Of a stretch of DNA of 64,000 nucleotides, positions 8,028-19,874 are shown one piece after another. The DNA is from Pseudomonas lurida (GTDB taxonomy: Bacteria > Pseudomonadota > Gammaproteobacteria > Pseudomonadales > Pseudomonadaceae). A program made the position numbers and the translations under genes. Within the stretch, counting starts at the first letter, position 1. Each line of letters begins with the position of its first letter. The stretch is from positions 93,583 through 157,582 of the forward strand of contig NZ_JAAMRE010000009.1 in assembly GCF_013522705.1 (NCBI RefSeq), read 5' to 3'. The notes under the pieces are model-generated. The model had not been told where the DNA came from. It saw only the letters and a list, made by a program, of their open reading frames with translations, and searched no databases.

Positions 8028-8324
8028 ATGAACGATCAACAACGCCTCGAACTCGAAGCCGCCGCCTTCCGCCGCTTGGTAGCGCACCTGGACAGCCGCA
8101 AGGATGTGCAGAATATCGACCTGATGAACCTCGCCGGCTTCTGCCGCAACTGCCTGTCCAAGTGGTACAAGGCCGAGGCCGATGAGCGCCAGATCGAGCT
8201 GAGCCTCGATGACGCCCGTGAAGTGGTGTACGGCATGCCGTACGCCGAGTGGAAAGCTCAATACCAGAAAGAAGCCAGCGCCGAACAACAGGCGGCGTTC
8301 GCCAAAGGAAACTCACATGACTGA
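8028..8324 (+). CDS. DUF1244 family protein
   Basis: A 98-residue conserved protein (DUF1244) with the core DLMNLAGFCRNCLSKWYKAEAD, including the pair Cys-x-x-Cys, and EVVYGMPYAEWKAQYQ. Function is unknown in the family; the two cysteines could hold a metal. Its end overlaps the HopJ-like gene by 8 bases, so the pair is translationally coupled. Confidence 0.88.
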   Translation: MNDQQRLELEAAAFRRLVAHLDSRKDVQNIDLMNLAGFCRNCLSKWYKAEADERQIELSLDDAREVVYGMPYAEWKAQYQKEASAEQQAAFAKGNSHD

Positions 8325-8658
8325 TCTCAATACCCTGCGCGCCAGCTTGAACAGCGGCGAGCACGTTTTTGCCGATACCCTGGCGTTCGTCGCGGCCGGT
8401 TACGATTACCAGCCGCAGGCCTTCAACAATGGCGGGGTAGAAAATGCCGCCGGGCAGAACGAAGGCTCGTGCAAAACCTTGGGTTTGGCATTGCTGGAAG
8501 GCTTGAGCGACCAGCAAGCGCTGCTGGCGTTTGGGGAGCACTACCGCTCGGTGCTGGCGACGCCTGAGGGCAGTGACCATGCCAATATTCGCGCGTTGAT
8601 TACCCATGGGTTGGCAGGCGTGAAATTTGCCGCACACCCCCTGACCCGCAAATCCTGA
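8317..8658 (+). CDS. HopJ-type (HopPmaJ-like) family protein
   Basis: This 113-residue protein matches the small HopJ family: LNTLRASLNSGEHVFADTLAFV, YDYQPQAFNNGGVENAAGQNEGSCKTLGLALL and TLFAFGEHYR-like helices. The family name comes from a plant-pathogen effector candidate, but homologues are widespread in free-living proteobacteria beside DUF1244 and are probably housekeeping proteins. There is no type III secretion signal or hrp context here, so an effector role should not be inferred. ATG 8317 sits inside the end of the DUF1244 gene. Confidence 0.85.
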   Translation: MTDLNTLRASLNSGEHVFADTLAFVAAGYDYQPQAFNNGGVENAAGQNEGSCKTLGLALLEGLSDQQALLAFGEHYRSVLATPEGSDHANIRALITHGLAGVKFAAHPLTRKS

Positions 8659-8776
8659 GTCAGTTGCAGGTGAAAATGAGTTAGCTTGCCCCCGATAGCG
8701 GTATGTCTGTCACCGATGCATTGACCGAACCACTGCCCTTGGGGCAAGTCTCTCCCACCTCTAAATGGCATCCATA

Positions 8777-8806
8777 AAAAAACCGGCCTCGCAGCCGGTT
8801 TTCTTA
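8777..8806. terminator. bidirectional rho-independent terminator
   Basis: AACCGGC/GCCGGTT stem (8781-8787 with 8794-8800) with a 6-base loop, flanked by an A-tract on the left and a T-rich run on the right. It lies between the convergent HopJ-like gene and trxB and can serve both. Confidence 0.88.
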
Positions 8807-8816
8807 TTTCAACGGT

Positions 8817-9788
<972 letters not shown>

Positions 9789-10072
9789 CTATCGACCGCC
9801 CGGACAACAAGACGGCTGGAATAAAAAAGGACCGCGAAGCACTTGGGGAAGGCTTGAACTCGCGGATCCTGAAAAATAATGGGTGCAGCGTATAGAGGGG
9901 GGCAAGATTAAGGAAATACGCAATAACAATCCAGCTCATAGGCGGTCTCTATGCAGTCGACACCCTTGATCGACGCCTTTGTTACCTTTGATGTCGTCAC
10001 ACTGACCGTGCTTTCGCCATGCCGGCAAAGCCGGTAAGGTCGGCGCGTTCGTCATTCTGCTCGGAGTACCTC

Positions 10073-10840
10073 ATGCCCGCCCCTGCTCTTTCCGGCCCGC
10101 AATACCTGCGAGAAGGCCTCAAACTGGTGCTGAGCCCCGGCCTGCGGCTGTTTGTGCTGCTGCCGCTGGCGATCAACCTCGTGCTGTTCGTCGGGCTGAT
10201 TTATTTTGCCGGCCATCAGTTCAGCCTGTGGGTCGACCAGTTGATGCCGACCCTGCCCGGCTGGCTGAGTTTTCTCAATTACCTGCTGTGGCCGCTGTTT
10301 GTGGTGCTGGTTGTGCTGATGGTGTTTTTCACCTTCACCCTGCTCGCCAACATCATCGCAGCGCCGTTCAATGGTTTCCTGGCGGAAAAGGTCGAAGTGG
10401 TGGTGCGTGGCACCGATGACTTCCCGCCGTTCAGCTGGAGCGAGCTGGTCGCCATGATCCCCCGCACCCTGGCCCGGGAAATGCGCAAGCTGGGCTACTT
10501 CCTGCCACGCGCCATCGGCCTGTTTATTCTGTCGTTTATCCCGGTGGTCAACTTGATTGCCGCGCCGCTGTGGCTGTTGTTCGGCGTGTGGATGATGGCG
10601 ATCCAGTACATCGACTACCCGGCGGACAACCACAAACTGGGCTGGAACGAAATGCTCGCCTGGCTGCGTCAGAAGCGCTGGCAGAGCTTGAGCTTCGGCG
10701 GCGTCGTCTACCTGGTGCTGCTGGTGCCGGTGGTCAATTTGCTGATGATGCCGGCGGCGGTGGCCGGCGCCACGTTATTCTGGGTGCGTGAACAAGGCGC
10801 CGAAACGATGGTGCGCCAAGCAAAAGTGACCCGGTCATAA
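10073..10840 (+). CDS. cysZ: CysZ-type sulfate transporter (EI24 family membrane protein)
   Basis: A 255-residue inner-membrane protein with about four hydrophobic segments ([99 protein letters not shown]). The motif [27 protein letters not shown] is the EI24/CysZ signature. CysZ brings sulfate into the cell for cysteine synthesis. ATG 10073 is preceded by GGAG. In Pseudomonas this gene commonly neighbours trxB, as here. Confidence 0.9.
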   Translation: MPAPALSGPQYLREGLKLVLSPGLRLFVLLPLAINLVLFVGLIYFAGHQFSLWVDQLMPTLPGWLSFLNYLLWPLFVVLVVLMVFFTFTLLANIIAAPFNGFLAEKVEVVVRGTDDFPPFSWSELVAMIPRTLAREMRKLGYFLPRAIGLFILSFIPVVNLIAAPLWLLFGVWMMAIQYIDYPADNHKLGWNEMLAWLRQKRWQSLSFGGVVYLVLLVPVVNLLMMPAAVAGATLFWVREQGAETMVRQAKVTRS

Positions 10841-10894
10841 ATCCATCATACCGATGACACATTGACGACATGGCCCACAGCGAGACTGGGGGTC

Positions 10895-12073
10895 ATGACG
10901 ACAGCTTCGCTTCACATCACCCTGATTACCGAAACCTTCCCGCCAGAGATCAACGGGGTGGCCAATACCCTTGGCCGCCTGTGTGATGGCTTGCGCGCCC
11001 GCGGCCATCTAATCGAGCTGGTGCGTCCGCGACAGGGCGTTGATCAGAGCCGTCCCAGCGACGACCAATTGCTGCTGTGCCGCGGCTGGCCTCTGCCCGG
11101 CTATCCGGGTTTGCAGTGGGGTCAGTCGTCGATGCACAAGTTGCTGCGACGCTGGACGCGCCAACGCCCTGATGTGCTGTACATCGCCACGGAAGGCCCG
11201 CTGGGGCTGTCGGCGCTGCGGGCCGCGCGGCGCCTGGGGATCAGTGTGGTGAGCGGCTTCCACACCAATTTCCAGCAGTACTCGAACCAGTACGGTCTGA
11301 GCCTGTTGAGCCGGATGGTCACGCACTACCTGCGCTGGTTTCATAACCGCTCCGACTTGACGCTGGTGCCCAGTGCCAGCCAACGCCTGGAGCTGGAGCG
11401 CCGGCATTTCGAACGCCTGGGCATGTTGTCGCGCGGGGTCGACAGCCAGCTGTTCCACCCGGCCAAGCGCGACAATGCCCTGCGGGAAAGCTGGGGGCTG
11501 GCCAATGATGACGTGGCGGTGCTGCACGTCGGTCGGTTGGCCCAGGAAAAAAACCTGGGCCTGCTCAAGCGCTGTTTTGAGTCATTGCGCGCGACTTATC
11601 CACAGCGCCGACTGAAATTGATCATCGTCGGCGATGGCCCGCAACGGGCCCAGTTGGAGCGCGATCTTCCCGACGCGATCTTTTGCGGCAGCCAGCGCGG
11701 AGAAAGCCTGGCACAGCATTACGCGTGCGGCGACCTGTTCCTGTTTCCCAGCCTGACCGAAACCTTCGGCAATGTGGTGCTGGAGGCCATGGCCTCTGGC
11801 TTGGGCGTAGTGGCATACGACCAGGCGGCCGCAACCCAGCACATTCGCCACGGTTACAGCGGCGCATTGGCGATGCCAGGGGATGAAGATGCCTTTTGCG
11901 ACGCGGCCAACTGGCTGCTTGAAGAAAGCGAACACTTGCGCAGGGCGCGTCTGAATGCACGCCAGCATGCCAGCCGCCAAGGCTGGCCGGCGATCATCGA
12001 GCAATTCGAGAACCAGTTACGCGATGTGTGCGGGGAGCATTTGACGGTGCCAACGCTGCCCTACGTTCGTTGA
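10895..12073 (+). CDS. GT4-family glycosyltransferase
   Basis: A 392-residue GT-B glycosyltransferase. The N-terminal acceptor domain starts with ITLITETFPPEINGVANTL, and the C-terminal donor domain carries VGRLAQEKNLGLL, GDGPQR and the E-x7-E motif in TETFGNVVLEAMASG. The strong N-terminal motif (ETFPPEINGV) groups it with enzymes that glycosylate membrane lipids such as diacylglycerol or phosphatidylinositol. The acceptor in Pseudomonas is not readable from sequence. ATG 10895 is chosen over an upstream TTG because GGGGGT precedes it. It begins 54 bases after cysZ. Confidence 0.88.
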   Translation: MTTASLHITLITETFPPEINGVANTLGRLCDGLRARGHLIELVRPRQGVDQSRPSDDQLLLCRGWPLPGYPGLQWGQSSMHKLLRRWTRQRPDVLYIATEGPLGLSALRAARRLGISVVSGFHTNFQQYSNQYGLSLLSRMVTHYLRWFHNRSDLTLVPSASQRLELERRHFERLGMLSRGVDSQLFHPAKRDNALRESWGLANDDVAVLHVGRLAQEKNLGLLKRCFESLRATYPQRRLKLIIVGDGPQRAQLERDLPDAIFCGSQRGESLAQHYACGDLFLFPSLTETFGNVVLEAMASGLGVVAYDQAAATQHIRHGYSGALAMPGDEDAFCDAANWLLEESEHLRRARLNARQHASRQGWPAIIEQFENQLRDVCGEHLTVPTLPYVR

Positions 12074-12311
12074 ACGCTCCGCAAATGACGTAAGCCCGTT
12101 CGCCCTCCTGCCTCTGCTGCGCCTGGGTTCTGGCCTCTGCGCGGGGAATCTCGCCTTGAGGCCGCACGAATCGGCGCACCACAACAGGATATTTCTGGAA
12201 CGGTGTGCGAATCAGCGCCACCTAGATGACACCTGCCATCCGATGGTGTTTCCCAGCGGAACACGCTCGAACCAGGCAGGCCATCGATACTGGACATTGA
12301 TAGAGAGCGCT

Positions 12312-12938
12312 ATGTCGACACTGATAAATGGGTCATTCACGCTGCATCCTCAGCCCTCCCACACTCAAGGGGAGTTGCAGATACGCCCGTCCCCGAACGG
12401 TTCGAACCCTTCCCACGGCGCAAGCCATGGCTGGAACCGCCCGCAACCGCAACGCCCCGCCAATGCTTGGCAAACTGCGCATGACGACAGGCAACGCCCG
12501 CCCCACAACGGTGGCTATCGCCCCTACACCGTGCGCCCTGAAAACACCTGGCAACCAGAGCACAACGGCGGGCAACGCCCACCTCATAACGGCGGCTATC
12601 GCCCCTACGCCGTGCGCCCTGAAAACACCTGGCACCCCGAGCACAACGGCGGGCAACGCCCACCTCACAACGGTGGCTATCGCCCCTATGCCGTGCGCCC
12701 TGAAAACACCTGGCAACCTGAGCACAACGGCGGGCAACGCCCACCCCACAACGGCGGCTATCGCCCCTATGCCGTGCGCCCTGAAAACACCTGGCAACCT
12801 GAGCATAACGGCGGACAACGCCCACCCTACGACGGTGGCTATCACTTGCGGCAAGCTGACAGACCTTCACTGCATGACCACACGCCTTACTATCAAAGGG
12901 CGTATTCCAACCAACCCGACGACATTTATTGGGCTTAA
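12312..12938 (+). CDS. tandem-repeat protein (27-residue Pro/Tyr/Asn-rich repeats), function unknown
   Basis: A 208-residue protein that I do not recognise. A Ser/Pro/His-rich head of about 60 residues precedes four complete 27-residue repeats (consensus QRPPHNGGYRPYAVRPENTW followed by QPEHNGG), a partial fifth, and a short tail ending DDIYWA. There is no signal peptide, membrane segment or cysteine. Substitutions among the repeats fall mostly at third codon positions and are silent in this frame, which is direct evidence that this frame is translated. ATG 12312 has AGAGAG upstream; an extension to 12156 is possible but unlikely. Composition suggests a disordered, possibly secreted or structural protein. 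Confidence 0.7.
   Translation: MSTLINGSFTLHPQPSHTQGELQIRPSPNGSNPSHGASHGWNRPQPQRPANAWQTAHDDRQRPPHNGGYRPYTVRPENTWQPEHNGGQRPPHNGGYRPYAVRPENTWHPEHNGGQRPPHNGGYRPYAVRPENTWQPEHNGGQRPPHNGGYRPYAVRPENTWQPEHNGGQRPPYDGGYHLRQADRPSLHDHTPYYQRAYSNQPDDIYWA
12492..12845 (+). repeat. 81-bp direct tandem repeats, four full copies and a partial fifth
   Basis: Copies begin at 12492, 12573, 12654, 12735 and 12816. Each is 81 bp and differs from its neighbours at only a few sites, nearly all third codon positions. Because 81 is a multiple of three, copy-number change would keep the reading frame. Confidence 0.95.
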
Positions 12939-12995
12939 CCAATAAAGGCTTAACACAAGACCTTAGGCCGCAAGGCCAGTCGGCCTGACGAGAAG

Positions 12996-13026
12996 CGGGG
13001 GGCGGATATTCAATACCCGCCCCCCG
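12996..13026 (+). terminator. strong hairpin terminator after the repeat-protein gene
   Basis: The 10-bp stem CGGGGGGCGG/CCGCCCCCCG has an 11-base loop and is followed by TTTA. It lies between the repeat-protein gene and the convergent old yellow enzyme gene. Confidence 0.75.
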
Positions 13027-13074
13027 TTTAAGACTGCCACTGACGTGATCCTCAAGCGCAGCTCTGTTGAGTCC

Positions 13075-14178
13075 CTACACCAGTGTCGTCAACGCCTCAC
13101 GACTGAACGGCAGGATGTCGCCTTCGCGCCCTTCACGCACTTTCGACGCCCAGTCCGGATCCACCAACAGTGCGCGACCCACGGCGACCAAGTCGAATTC
13201 ATCGTTATTCAGACGCTCCAGCAATTTTTCCAGGCTTGCAGGTTGAGCGACCTTATCGGTATTGACCATAAACTGCAGGAACTCGCCATCCAGGCCGACG
13301 CTGCCTACGGTGATAGTCGGTTTACCGGTGAGCTGACGGGTCCAGCCGGCCAGGTTGAGATCTGAACCTTCAAACTCCGGCTCCCAGAAACGCCGAGTGG
13401 AGCAGTGGAAAATATCCACACCCGCGTCCGACAAAGGCTTGAGAAATTCACCCAATGCTTCAGGGGTGTGCACCAGCCGCGCGGTGTAGTCCTGCTGTTT
13501 CCATTGCGAAAAACGGAAGATGATCGGAAAGTCCGGGCCGACGGCTGCGCGCGTGGCCTGGATCAGTTCGATGGCAAAACGCGAGCGGTTGGCCAGGCTG
13601 CCGCCATATTCGTCGGTGCGCTGGTTGCTGCCGTCCCAGAAGAACTGGTCCACTAAATAGCCGTGGGCACCGTGGATTTCCACGCCGTCCATGCCGATGC
13701 GCCGGGCATCTTTGGCCGCTTGGGCGAAGGCACCGATCACCTCCTTGATGTCCTGGACGGTCATGCCGTGGACAACCACATTGCCATCCTTAAGTTTTTC
13801 CATCGGCCCGTAGGCCGGCACGCTGGCGTCAGGTTCGGTGCCAAGGCGACGCACGCTGCCCACATGCCATAACTGCGGAACGATCTTGCCGCCCTCGGCG
13901 TGCACTGCATCGACCACGGTCTTCCAGCCGGCCAGGGCGGCTTCGCCGTAGAAGTGTGGGACGTTGGGGTAGCCATTGGACGCTTGATGCCCGACCACTG
14001 TGCCCTCGGTGATGATCAGGCCCACACCGGCGGCCGCGCGTCGACGGTAGTACTCGACGACCTTGGCATTGGGCACACCACCGGGCGAGAACGAACGGGT
14101 CATTGGCGCCATGACCACGCGGGTCGACAGTTGCAGTGCACCGAGCTGGAAAGGTTTGAACAAGGCTTGGGCAGGCAT
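13075..14178 (-). CDS. old yellow enzyme family alkene reductase
   Basis: This 367-residue flavin-dependent TIM barrel starts with LFKPFQLGALQLSTRVVMAPMTR and has EIHGAHGYLVDQFFW with His169 and His172 positioned to hold the substrate carbonyl, followed by NQRTDEYGGSLANRSRF and late FMN contacts (TITVGSVG, DLVAVGRALLVDPDW). Members reduce activated C=C bonds of enones or nitro compounds with NAD(P)H. It resembles the classical OYE/NemA group, with a shorter Arg-rich loop. It stands alone between a terminator and the glutathione peroxidase gene. The physiological substrate is unknown. Confidence 0.9.
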   Translation of the reverse strand: MPAQALFKPFQLGALQLSTRVVMAPMTRSFSPGGVPNAKVVEYYRRRAAAGVGLIITEGTVVGHQASNGYPNVPHFYGEAALAGWKTVVDAVHAEGGKIVPQLWHVGSVRRLGTEPDASVPAYGPMEKLKDGNVVVHGMTVQDIKEVIGAFAQAAKDARRIGMDGVEIHGAHGYLVDQFFWDGSNQRTDEYGGSLANRSRFAIELIQATRAAVGPDFPIIFRFSQWKQQDYTARLVHTPEALGEFLKPLSDAGVDIFHCSTRRFWEPEFEGSDLNLAGWTRQLTGKPTITVGSVGLDGEFLQFMVNTDKVAQPASLEKLLERLNNDEFDLVAVGRALLVDPDWASKVREGREGDILPFSREALTTLV

Positions 14179-14320
14179 GGGAGCACTCCACGAAGGTCTG
14201 AATTATGACGTGGATAATATGGGCGGCGTTGCGCGCTGAGTAGCACTATTGATCTGGGTGATTAAAGCTTAGAAATGACGGACACCTGCAGGAGCGCATT
14301 GGCGCCTGCAGGTCAGGGAA

Positions 14321-14803
14321 TCAGGCCAAGGCTTTTTCGATGGCCTGAACGACGCTGGGATCATCCGGTGCCGTGCGCGGCGAGAAGCGCGCAAGCACGC
14401 GACCATCCTTGCCCAACAGGAATTTCTCGAAGTTCCAGGTGATATCGCCCGGAAACTCAGCGCCCTCCCCCGCGAGGATACGGTACAGCTGGTGACGCTC
14501 CGGGCCATTGGCTTCAATCTTGCTGGCCAGTGGGAAAGTCACCCCATAGTTCAGGCTGCAGAAGTCCTGGATTTCCCGTTCGGTGCCCGGCTCCTGGCCC
14601 GCAAACTGGTTGCAAGGCAGGCCGAGCACGGTGAACCCCTTGGCCTTGTATTGCTGATAAAGGTTTTCCAACGCCGCGTATTGCGGGGTTAAACCGCACT
14701 TGGATGCGACGTTGACCACCAGCACAACTTGCCCCTTGAAACGCGCCAGCGGCAGCTCTTGCCCGTCCAGAGCTTTGAGTTTCAGGTCGTGGAAAACACT
14801 CAT
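14321..14803 (-). CDS. glutathione peroxidase family thiol peroxidase
   Basis: This 160-residue peroxidase has the catalytic set visible: Cys36 in VASKCGLTPQY, Gln66 in LPCNQF, and Trp123-Asn124 in WNFEKF. A further Cys82 in FCSLNYG sits where the resolving cysteine lies in thioredoxin-dependent GPx enzymes such as yeast Gpx3, so the reductant is more likely thioredoxin than glutathione. ATG 14803 (MSVFHD) is the standard family start. It reduces hydroperoxides in the cytoplasm. Confidence 0.93.
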   Translation of the reverse strand: MSVFHDLKLKALDGQELPLARFKGQVVLVVNVASKCGLTPQYAALENLYQQYKAKGFTVLGLPCNQFAGQEPGTEREIQDFCSLNYGVTFPLASKIEANGPERHQLYRILAGEGAEFPGDITWNFEKFLLGKDGRVLARFSPRTAPDDPSVVQAIEKALA

Positions 14804-14904
14804 GACGAACTCCAGATATCCCATATTCTTTGCATTGCGGCGTTTCGAGATTACAGACCGCAAGCTTGGAATCATAGACGCCGATGACAAAACTCGCCCG
14901 CCGG

Positions 14905-15369
14905 TTACTGAGCGGTCGGCCACGGCAAAATCGGAATGGCCGTCACCGCGTTCTGCGGGCTGCCTTCGATCAGGCGGTCGCTGTAGACCAGGTACACCAG
15001 GGTATTGCGCTTCTTGTCGAGGAAGCGCACCACCTGCATGGTTTTGAACACCAGCGAGGTGCGTTCCTTGAAGACTTCGTCGCCGTCCTTGAGTTCGCCC
15101 TTGAAGCGAATCGGCCCTACCTGGCGGCAGGCGATAGAGGCTTCGGCGCGGTCTTCGGCCAGGCCCAGCCCGCCCTTCACGCCGCCGGTCTTGGCGCGCG
15201 AGAGGTAGCAGGTCACACCGTCGACCTTGGGGTCATCGAACGCTTCGACCACGATTCGATCGTTGGGGCCGACAAACTTGAACACTGTCGACACTTGGCC
15301 GATTTCTTCGGCCGAGGCCAGCAGGGGCATGGCCACCAGCAGGCCGAGCAATCCTTTCAGTACGCGCAT
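14905..15369 (-). CDS. creA: CreA family protein
   Basis: This 154-residue exported protein has an N-terminal signal peptide ([18 protein letters not shown], cleaved before EEIG) and the conserved CreA body: [54 protein letters not shown] and [31 protein letters not shown]. Two cysteines may form a disulfide in the periplasm. The family function is unknown. It follows proB by 15 bases and is likely co-transcribed with it, an arrangement commonly seen in Pseudomonas. Confidence 0.92.
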   Translation of the reverse strand: MRVLKGLLGLLVAMPLLASAEEIGQVSTVFKFVGPNDRIVVEAFDDPKVDGVTCYLSRAKTGGVKGGLGLAEDRAEASIACRQVGPIRFKGELKDGDEVFKERTSLVFKTMQVVRFLDKKRNTLVYLVYSDRLIEGSPQNAVTAIPILPWPTAQ

Positions 15370-15384
15370 TGTGTATTCCTTTGG

Positions 15385-16503
15385 TTAAACCAGGATCAGG
15401 TTATCGCGGTGCACCAGTTCCGGTTCCGCCATGTAACCCAATAGACCGACAATCGCGTCGGACGGCTGCCCGATGATCTTCTGCGCTTCCAGGGCACTGT
15501 AATTGGCCAGACCACGGGCGATCTCGCGACCATCCGGCGCCACGCACACCACCATCTCGCCACGGCGGAAACTGCCCTGCACCAACTTGACGCCGACCGG
15601 CAGCAGGCTTTTGTTGCCTTGGGACAACGCCGAAACCGCGCCGTCGTCCAGCACCAGGGTGCCACGGGTTTGCAGATGCCCCGCCAGCCACTGCTTGCGT
15701 GCCGCCAGCATGCCGCGCTCCGGCGACAGCAGCGTGCCGATGCGTTCGCCGGCCTTGAGACGGTCCAGCACGCGCTCCAGGCGCCCACCGACAATGATCG
15801 TGTGCGCGCCGGAACGGGCGGCCAGGCGCGCGGCACGCAGCTTGGTCTGCATGCCACCGCGGCCCAGGGCGCCGCCGACGCTGCCGGCCACGGCATCGAG
15901 CGCCGGGTCGTCGGCACGCGCTTCATAAATGAGCTGCGCATCGGGGTTGTTGCGCGGGTCGGCGTCGAACATGCCGTCGCGGTCGGTGAGGATCACCAGC
16001 AGGTCGGCTTCCACCAGGTTGGCCACCAGCGCGGCCAGGGTGTCGTTGTCGCCGAAGCGGATTTCGTCGGTGACCACCGTGTCGTTCTCGTTGATCACCG
16101 GGATCACCTTAAGCTCCACCAGCGCGCGCAAGGTGCTGCGGGCATTGAGGTAGCGCTTGCGGTCGGACAGGTCGTCGTGGGTCAGCAGGATCTGCGCGGT
16201 GTGGCGACCATGCTCGGCAAAGCTCGATTCCCAGGCCTGCACCAGGCCCATCTGACCGATGGCGGCCGCGGCCTGCAGCTCGTGCATCGCGCTGGGTCGC
16301 GCGGTCCAGCCGAGGCGGCTCATCCCGGCGGCAACCGCTCCGGACGACACCAGCACCAACTCCACGCCCGCTTCATGCAAGGCCACCATTTGCTCGACCC
16401 AGACGCTCATGGCTGCGCGATCCAGACCCTTGCCATCGGCCGTCAGCAACGCACTGCCGATCTTTACGACCCAGCGCTGCGCACCTGTCACTTTGCTCCG
16501 CAT
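15385..16503 (-). CDS. proB: glutamate 5-kinase (ProB)
   Basis: A 372-residue protein with an amino-acid kinase domain ([70 protein letters not shown]) and a C-terminal PUA domain ([41 protein letters not shown]). It phosphorylates glutamate as the first, proline-inhibited step of proline synthesis. ATG 16503 gives the usual Pseudomonas length; ATG 16506 is one codon upstream with slightly better spacing from AAGG. Confidence 0.97.
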   Translation of the reverse strand: MRSKVTGAQRWVVKIGSALLTADGKGLDRAAMSVWVEQMVALHEAGVELVLVSSGAVAAGMSRLGWTARPSAMHELQAAAAIGQMGLVQAWESSFAEHGRHTAQILLTHDDLSDRKRYLNARSTLRALVELKVIPVINENDTVVTDEIRFGDNDTLAALVANLVEADLLVILTDRDGMFDADPRNNPDAQLIYEARADDPALDAVAGSVGGALGRGGMQTKLRAARLAARSGAHTIIVGGRLERVLDRLKAGERIGTLLSPERGMLAARKQWLAGHLQTRGTLVLDDGAVSALSQGNKSLLPVGVKLVQGSFRRGEMVVCVAPDGREIARGLANYSALEAQKIIGQPSDAIVGLLGYMAEPELVHRDNLILV

Positions 16504-16630
16504 CATCTTCAACCTTAGAGTGAGGGCCGCGCGACCCAGCGCCGCCCATAACGTTATTCGTGACTGCTTTAAAGACTACAGATACCAAAACGCCGCTCGA
16601 GTGAGCGGCGCTTAAGTTTACTGCAACGAA

Positions 16631-17884
<1,254 letters not shown>

Positions 17885-18004
17885 TTAAGAAACCAAGACA
17901 TAAGACTCTTGCAAAAATGAGCGCAGCGACCTCAAGCAACATCCGCAAAATCCGCTGCTTTTGCCCATCACAAACAGCTTTGCAAGAGACTCATTCCACA
18001 AACG

Positions 18005-18034
18005 AAAAAGCCCCGTCGCAAGACAGGGCTTTTC
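18005..18034 (-). terminator. terminator after rplU-rpmA
   Basis: AAAAGCCC (18006-18013) pairs with GGGCTTTT (18026-18033) around a 12-base loop. On the minus strand it reads as a stem followed by a T-run. It lies between the rpmA stop and obg, so obg may depend on read-through or its own promoter. Confidence 0.75.
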
Positions 18035-18048
18035 CAGCGATCGCGCAA

Positions 18049-18306
18049 TTAAGCGGCGACAACGCTCACGTAACGGCGGTTGAACGCGCCTTTTACTTCA
18101 AACTTGATCACGCCTTCGATTTTCGCGAAGAGGGTGTGATCTTTACCCATGCCAACACCGTAACCGGCGTGGAATTGGGTGCCGCGCTGACGCACGATGA
18201 TGTTGCCCGGAATGATTTTCTGGCCGCCATACATCTTCACGCCAAGGCGTTTGGCTTCTGAGTCGCGACCGTTACGGGTACTACCACCAGCTTTTTTGTG
18301 TGCCAT
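18049..18306 (-). CDS. rpmA: 50S ribosomal protein L27
   Basis: 85 residues beginning [20 protein letters not shown], the invariant L27 N-terminus that reaches the peptidyl-transferase centre, followed by [28 protein letters not shown]. It begins 34 bases after rplU on the same strand. Confidence 0.99.
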   Translation of the reverse strand: MAHKKAGGSTRNGRDSEAKRLGVKMYGGQKIIPGNIIVRQRGTQFHAGYGVGMGKDHTLFAKIEGVIKFEVKGAFNRRYVSVVAA

Positions 18307-18340
18307 GAGTCAATTCTCCTAGTGAGGAATTAGGCTGAAA

Positions 18341-18655
18341 TTAAGCCTGAATACCGGTGATTTTGATCTCGGTGTACCACTGGCGGTGGCCCATACGCTT
18401 CATGTGGTGCTTACGACGACGGAACTTGATGATGCGGACTTTATCGTGACGACCTTGGGAGATCACTTCAGCCACAACGGTAGCGCCAGCAACAACTGGA
18501 GCGCCAATGTTCACGTCATCGCCATTGGCGACCAACAGAACGCGATCAAAGGTAACGGATTCGCCGGTAGCGATTTCCAGTTTTTCGATCTTCAGGTATT
18601 CACCTGGGGCGACCTTGTATTGCTTGCCACCAGTAACAATTACTGCGTACGACAT
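18341..18655 (-). CDS. rplU: 50S ribosomal protein L21
   Basis: 104 residues with [26 protein letters not shown] and the RNA-binding [26 protein letters not shown] near the C-terminus, both diagnostic of L21. ATG 18655 is the family start. It heads the rplU-rpmA operon, with a good promoter about 130 bases upstream. Confidence 0.99.
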   Translation of the reverse strand: MSYAVIVTGGKQYKVAPGEYLKIEKLEIATGESVTFDRVLLVANGDDVNIGAPVVAGATVVAEVISQGRHDKVRIIKFRRRKHHMKRMGHRQWYTEIKITGIQA

Positions 18656-18786
18656 GGTATTTCTCCGATAATCCTGCTCACCCAGCGCTTTATAAGAAGA
18701 GGTATTGGCTGGCATGGCTGCATGGGATGGACGTCCCGAATGCAATTGCGTAAGGCAGGTGCTGCCCAGGAAGTTCAGGGTGCGCG

Positions 18787-18815
18787 ATTGTACGCAAGGT
18801 AAATAGCTGTTGCAA
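18787..18815 (-). promoter_or_regulatory. sigma-70 promoter for rplU-rpmA
   Basis: On the minus strand TTGCAA (18810-18815) and TACAAT (18787-18792) are separated by exactly 17 bases and face rplU. Confidence 0.75.
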
Positions 18816-18833
18816 GTGGCCGTCCATCGCGCC

Positions 18834-18862
18834 TTGACACTCGGGGGCCTGGGTCCTAGCAT
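18834..18862 (+). promoter_or_regulatory. sigma-70 promoter for ispB
   Basis: TTGACA (18834-18839) and TAGCAT (18857-18862) are separated by 17 bases, placing transcription start about 25 bases before the ispB ATG. It lies back to back with the rplU promoter. Confidence 0.75.
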
Positions 18863-18894
18863 GCCGCGCAACCCTTCTGGAGCGACTGTCGCTG

Positions 18895-19863
18895 ATGCAA
18901 CCCCAAGCTTTCTACCGCGCGGTCGCGGACGATTTTAGCGCCGTCGACGGCATCATCAAGCAGCAGCTCACATCTAAAGTGCCGCTGGTCTCCAAAATTG
19001 GCGACTACATTACGTCGGCGGGTGGCAAACGCCTGCGTCCTTTATTAGTGTTGCTGTGCGGCAAGGCCCTGGGCCGCGAAGGCGACGATCTGCGCCTGCT
19101 GGCTGCCACGATTGAATTCCTGCATACCGCGACCCTGCTGCATGACGACGTGGTCGACATGTCCGGCATGCGCCGTGGCCGCGAAACCGCCAATGCCATG
19201 TGGGGCAACGCGCCCAGTGTGCTGGTGGGTGATTTCCTGTATTCGCGCTCGTTCGAAATGATGGTCGAGCTGGGCTCGATGCCGGTCATGAAGATCCTGT
19301 CGCAAGCCACGCGCATCATCGCCGAAGGCGAAGTGCTGCAGTTGTCCAAGGTACGTGACGCCAGCACCACCGAAGAAACCTATATGGAAGTGATTCGCGG
19401 CAAAACCGCGATGCTCTTCGAAGCCTCCACCCATAGTGCCGCCGCGCTGTGTGGCGCGACCGCCGAACAGGCCGAAGCCCTGCGCACCTTCGGTGATCAC
19501 CTGGGCGTGGCATTCCAATTGGTGGACGACCTGCTCGACTACCGTGGCGACGCCGAAACCCTGGGCAAGAACGTCGGCGACGACCTGGCCGAAGGCAAGC
19601 CGACCCTGCCGCTGATCTACACCATGCGCGAAGGCACGCCGGAACAGGCTGCGCTGGTGCGCAAGGCGATTCAGAAAGGTGGGATCGAAGACCTGGAAAG
19701 CATCCGTGCGGCCGTCGAGGCCTCGGGCTCGCTGGACTACACCGCGCAACTGGCCCGTGACTACGTGGCCCGTGCAATCAAATGCCTGGAAGCCCTCCCG
19801 GCCAGCGAATACAGGGACGCCCTGGTTGAGCTGAGTGAGTTTGCGGTGGCACGCACGCACTAA
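18895..19863 (+). CDS. ispB: octaprenyl diphosphate synthase (IspB)
   Basis: This 322-residue all-helical trans-prenyltransferase has a first aspartate-rich motif in [15 protein letters not shown] and a second in [12 protein letters not shown], with the GGKRLRP substrate motif near residue 45. It builds the long isoprenoid tail for ubiquinone from farnesyl diphosphate and isopentenyl diphosphate. Divergence from rplU-rpmA is the normal arrangement in gammaproteobacteria. Confidence 0.96.
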   Translation: MQPQAFYRAVADDFSAVDGIIKQQLTSKVPLVSKIGDYITSAGGKRLRPLLVLLCGKALGREGDDLRLLAATIEFLHTATLLHDDVVDMSGMRRGRETANAMWGNAPSVLVGDFLYSRSFEMMVELGSMPVMKILSQATRIIAEGEVLQLSKVRDASTTEETYMEVIRGKTAMLFEASTHSAAALCGATAEQAEALRTFGDHLGVAFQLVDDLLDYRGDAETLGKNVGDDLAEGKPTLPLIYTMREGTPEQAALVRKAIQKGGIEDLESIRAAVEASGSLDYTAQLARDYVARAIKCLEALPASEYRDALVELSEFAVARTH

Positions 19864-19874
19864 ATCACATTGAT

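Noticed and set aside
8317..8658. type III effector island suggested by the HopJ-like gene
   Set aside because: No secretion genes, hrp box or atypical composition; the family is common in non-pathogens beside DUF1244.
11994..12297. short minus-strand frames between the glycosyltransferase and the repeat gene
   Set aside because: They overlap the end of the glycosyltransferase gene, lack initiation signals and resemble no family.
12492..12845. CRISPR-like array
   Set aside because: Repeats are 81 bp and directly adjacent without unique spacers, and they encode a conserved peptide.
12337..12942. 201-residue minus frame across the tandem repeats
   Set aside because: Variable sites among the repeats are silent in the plus frame but change residues or lie at constrained positions here, so it is a shadow.
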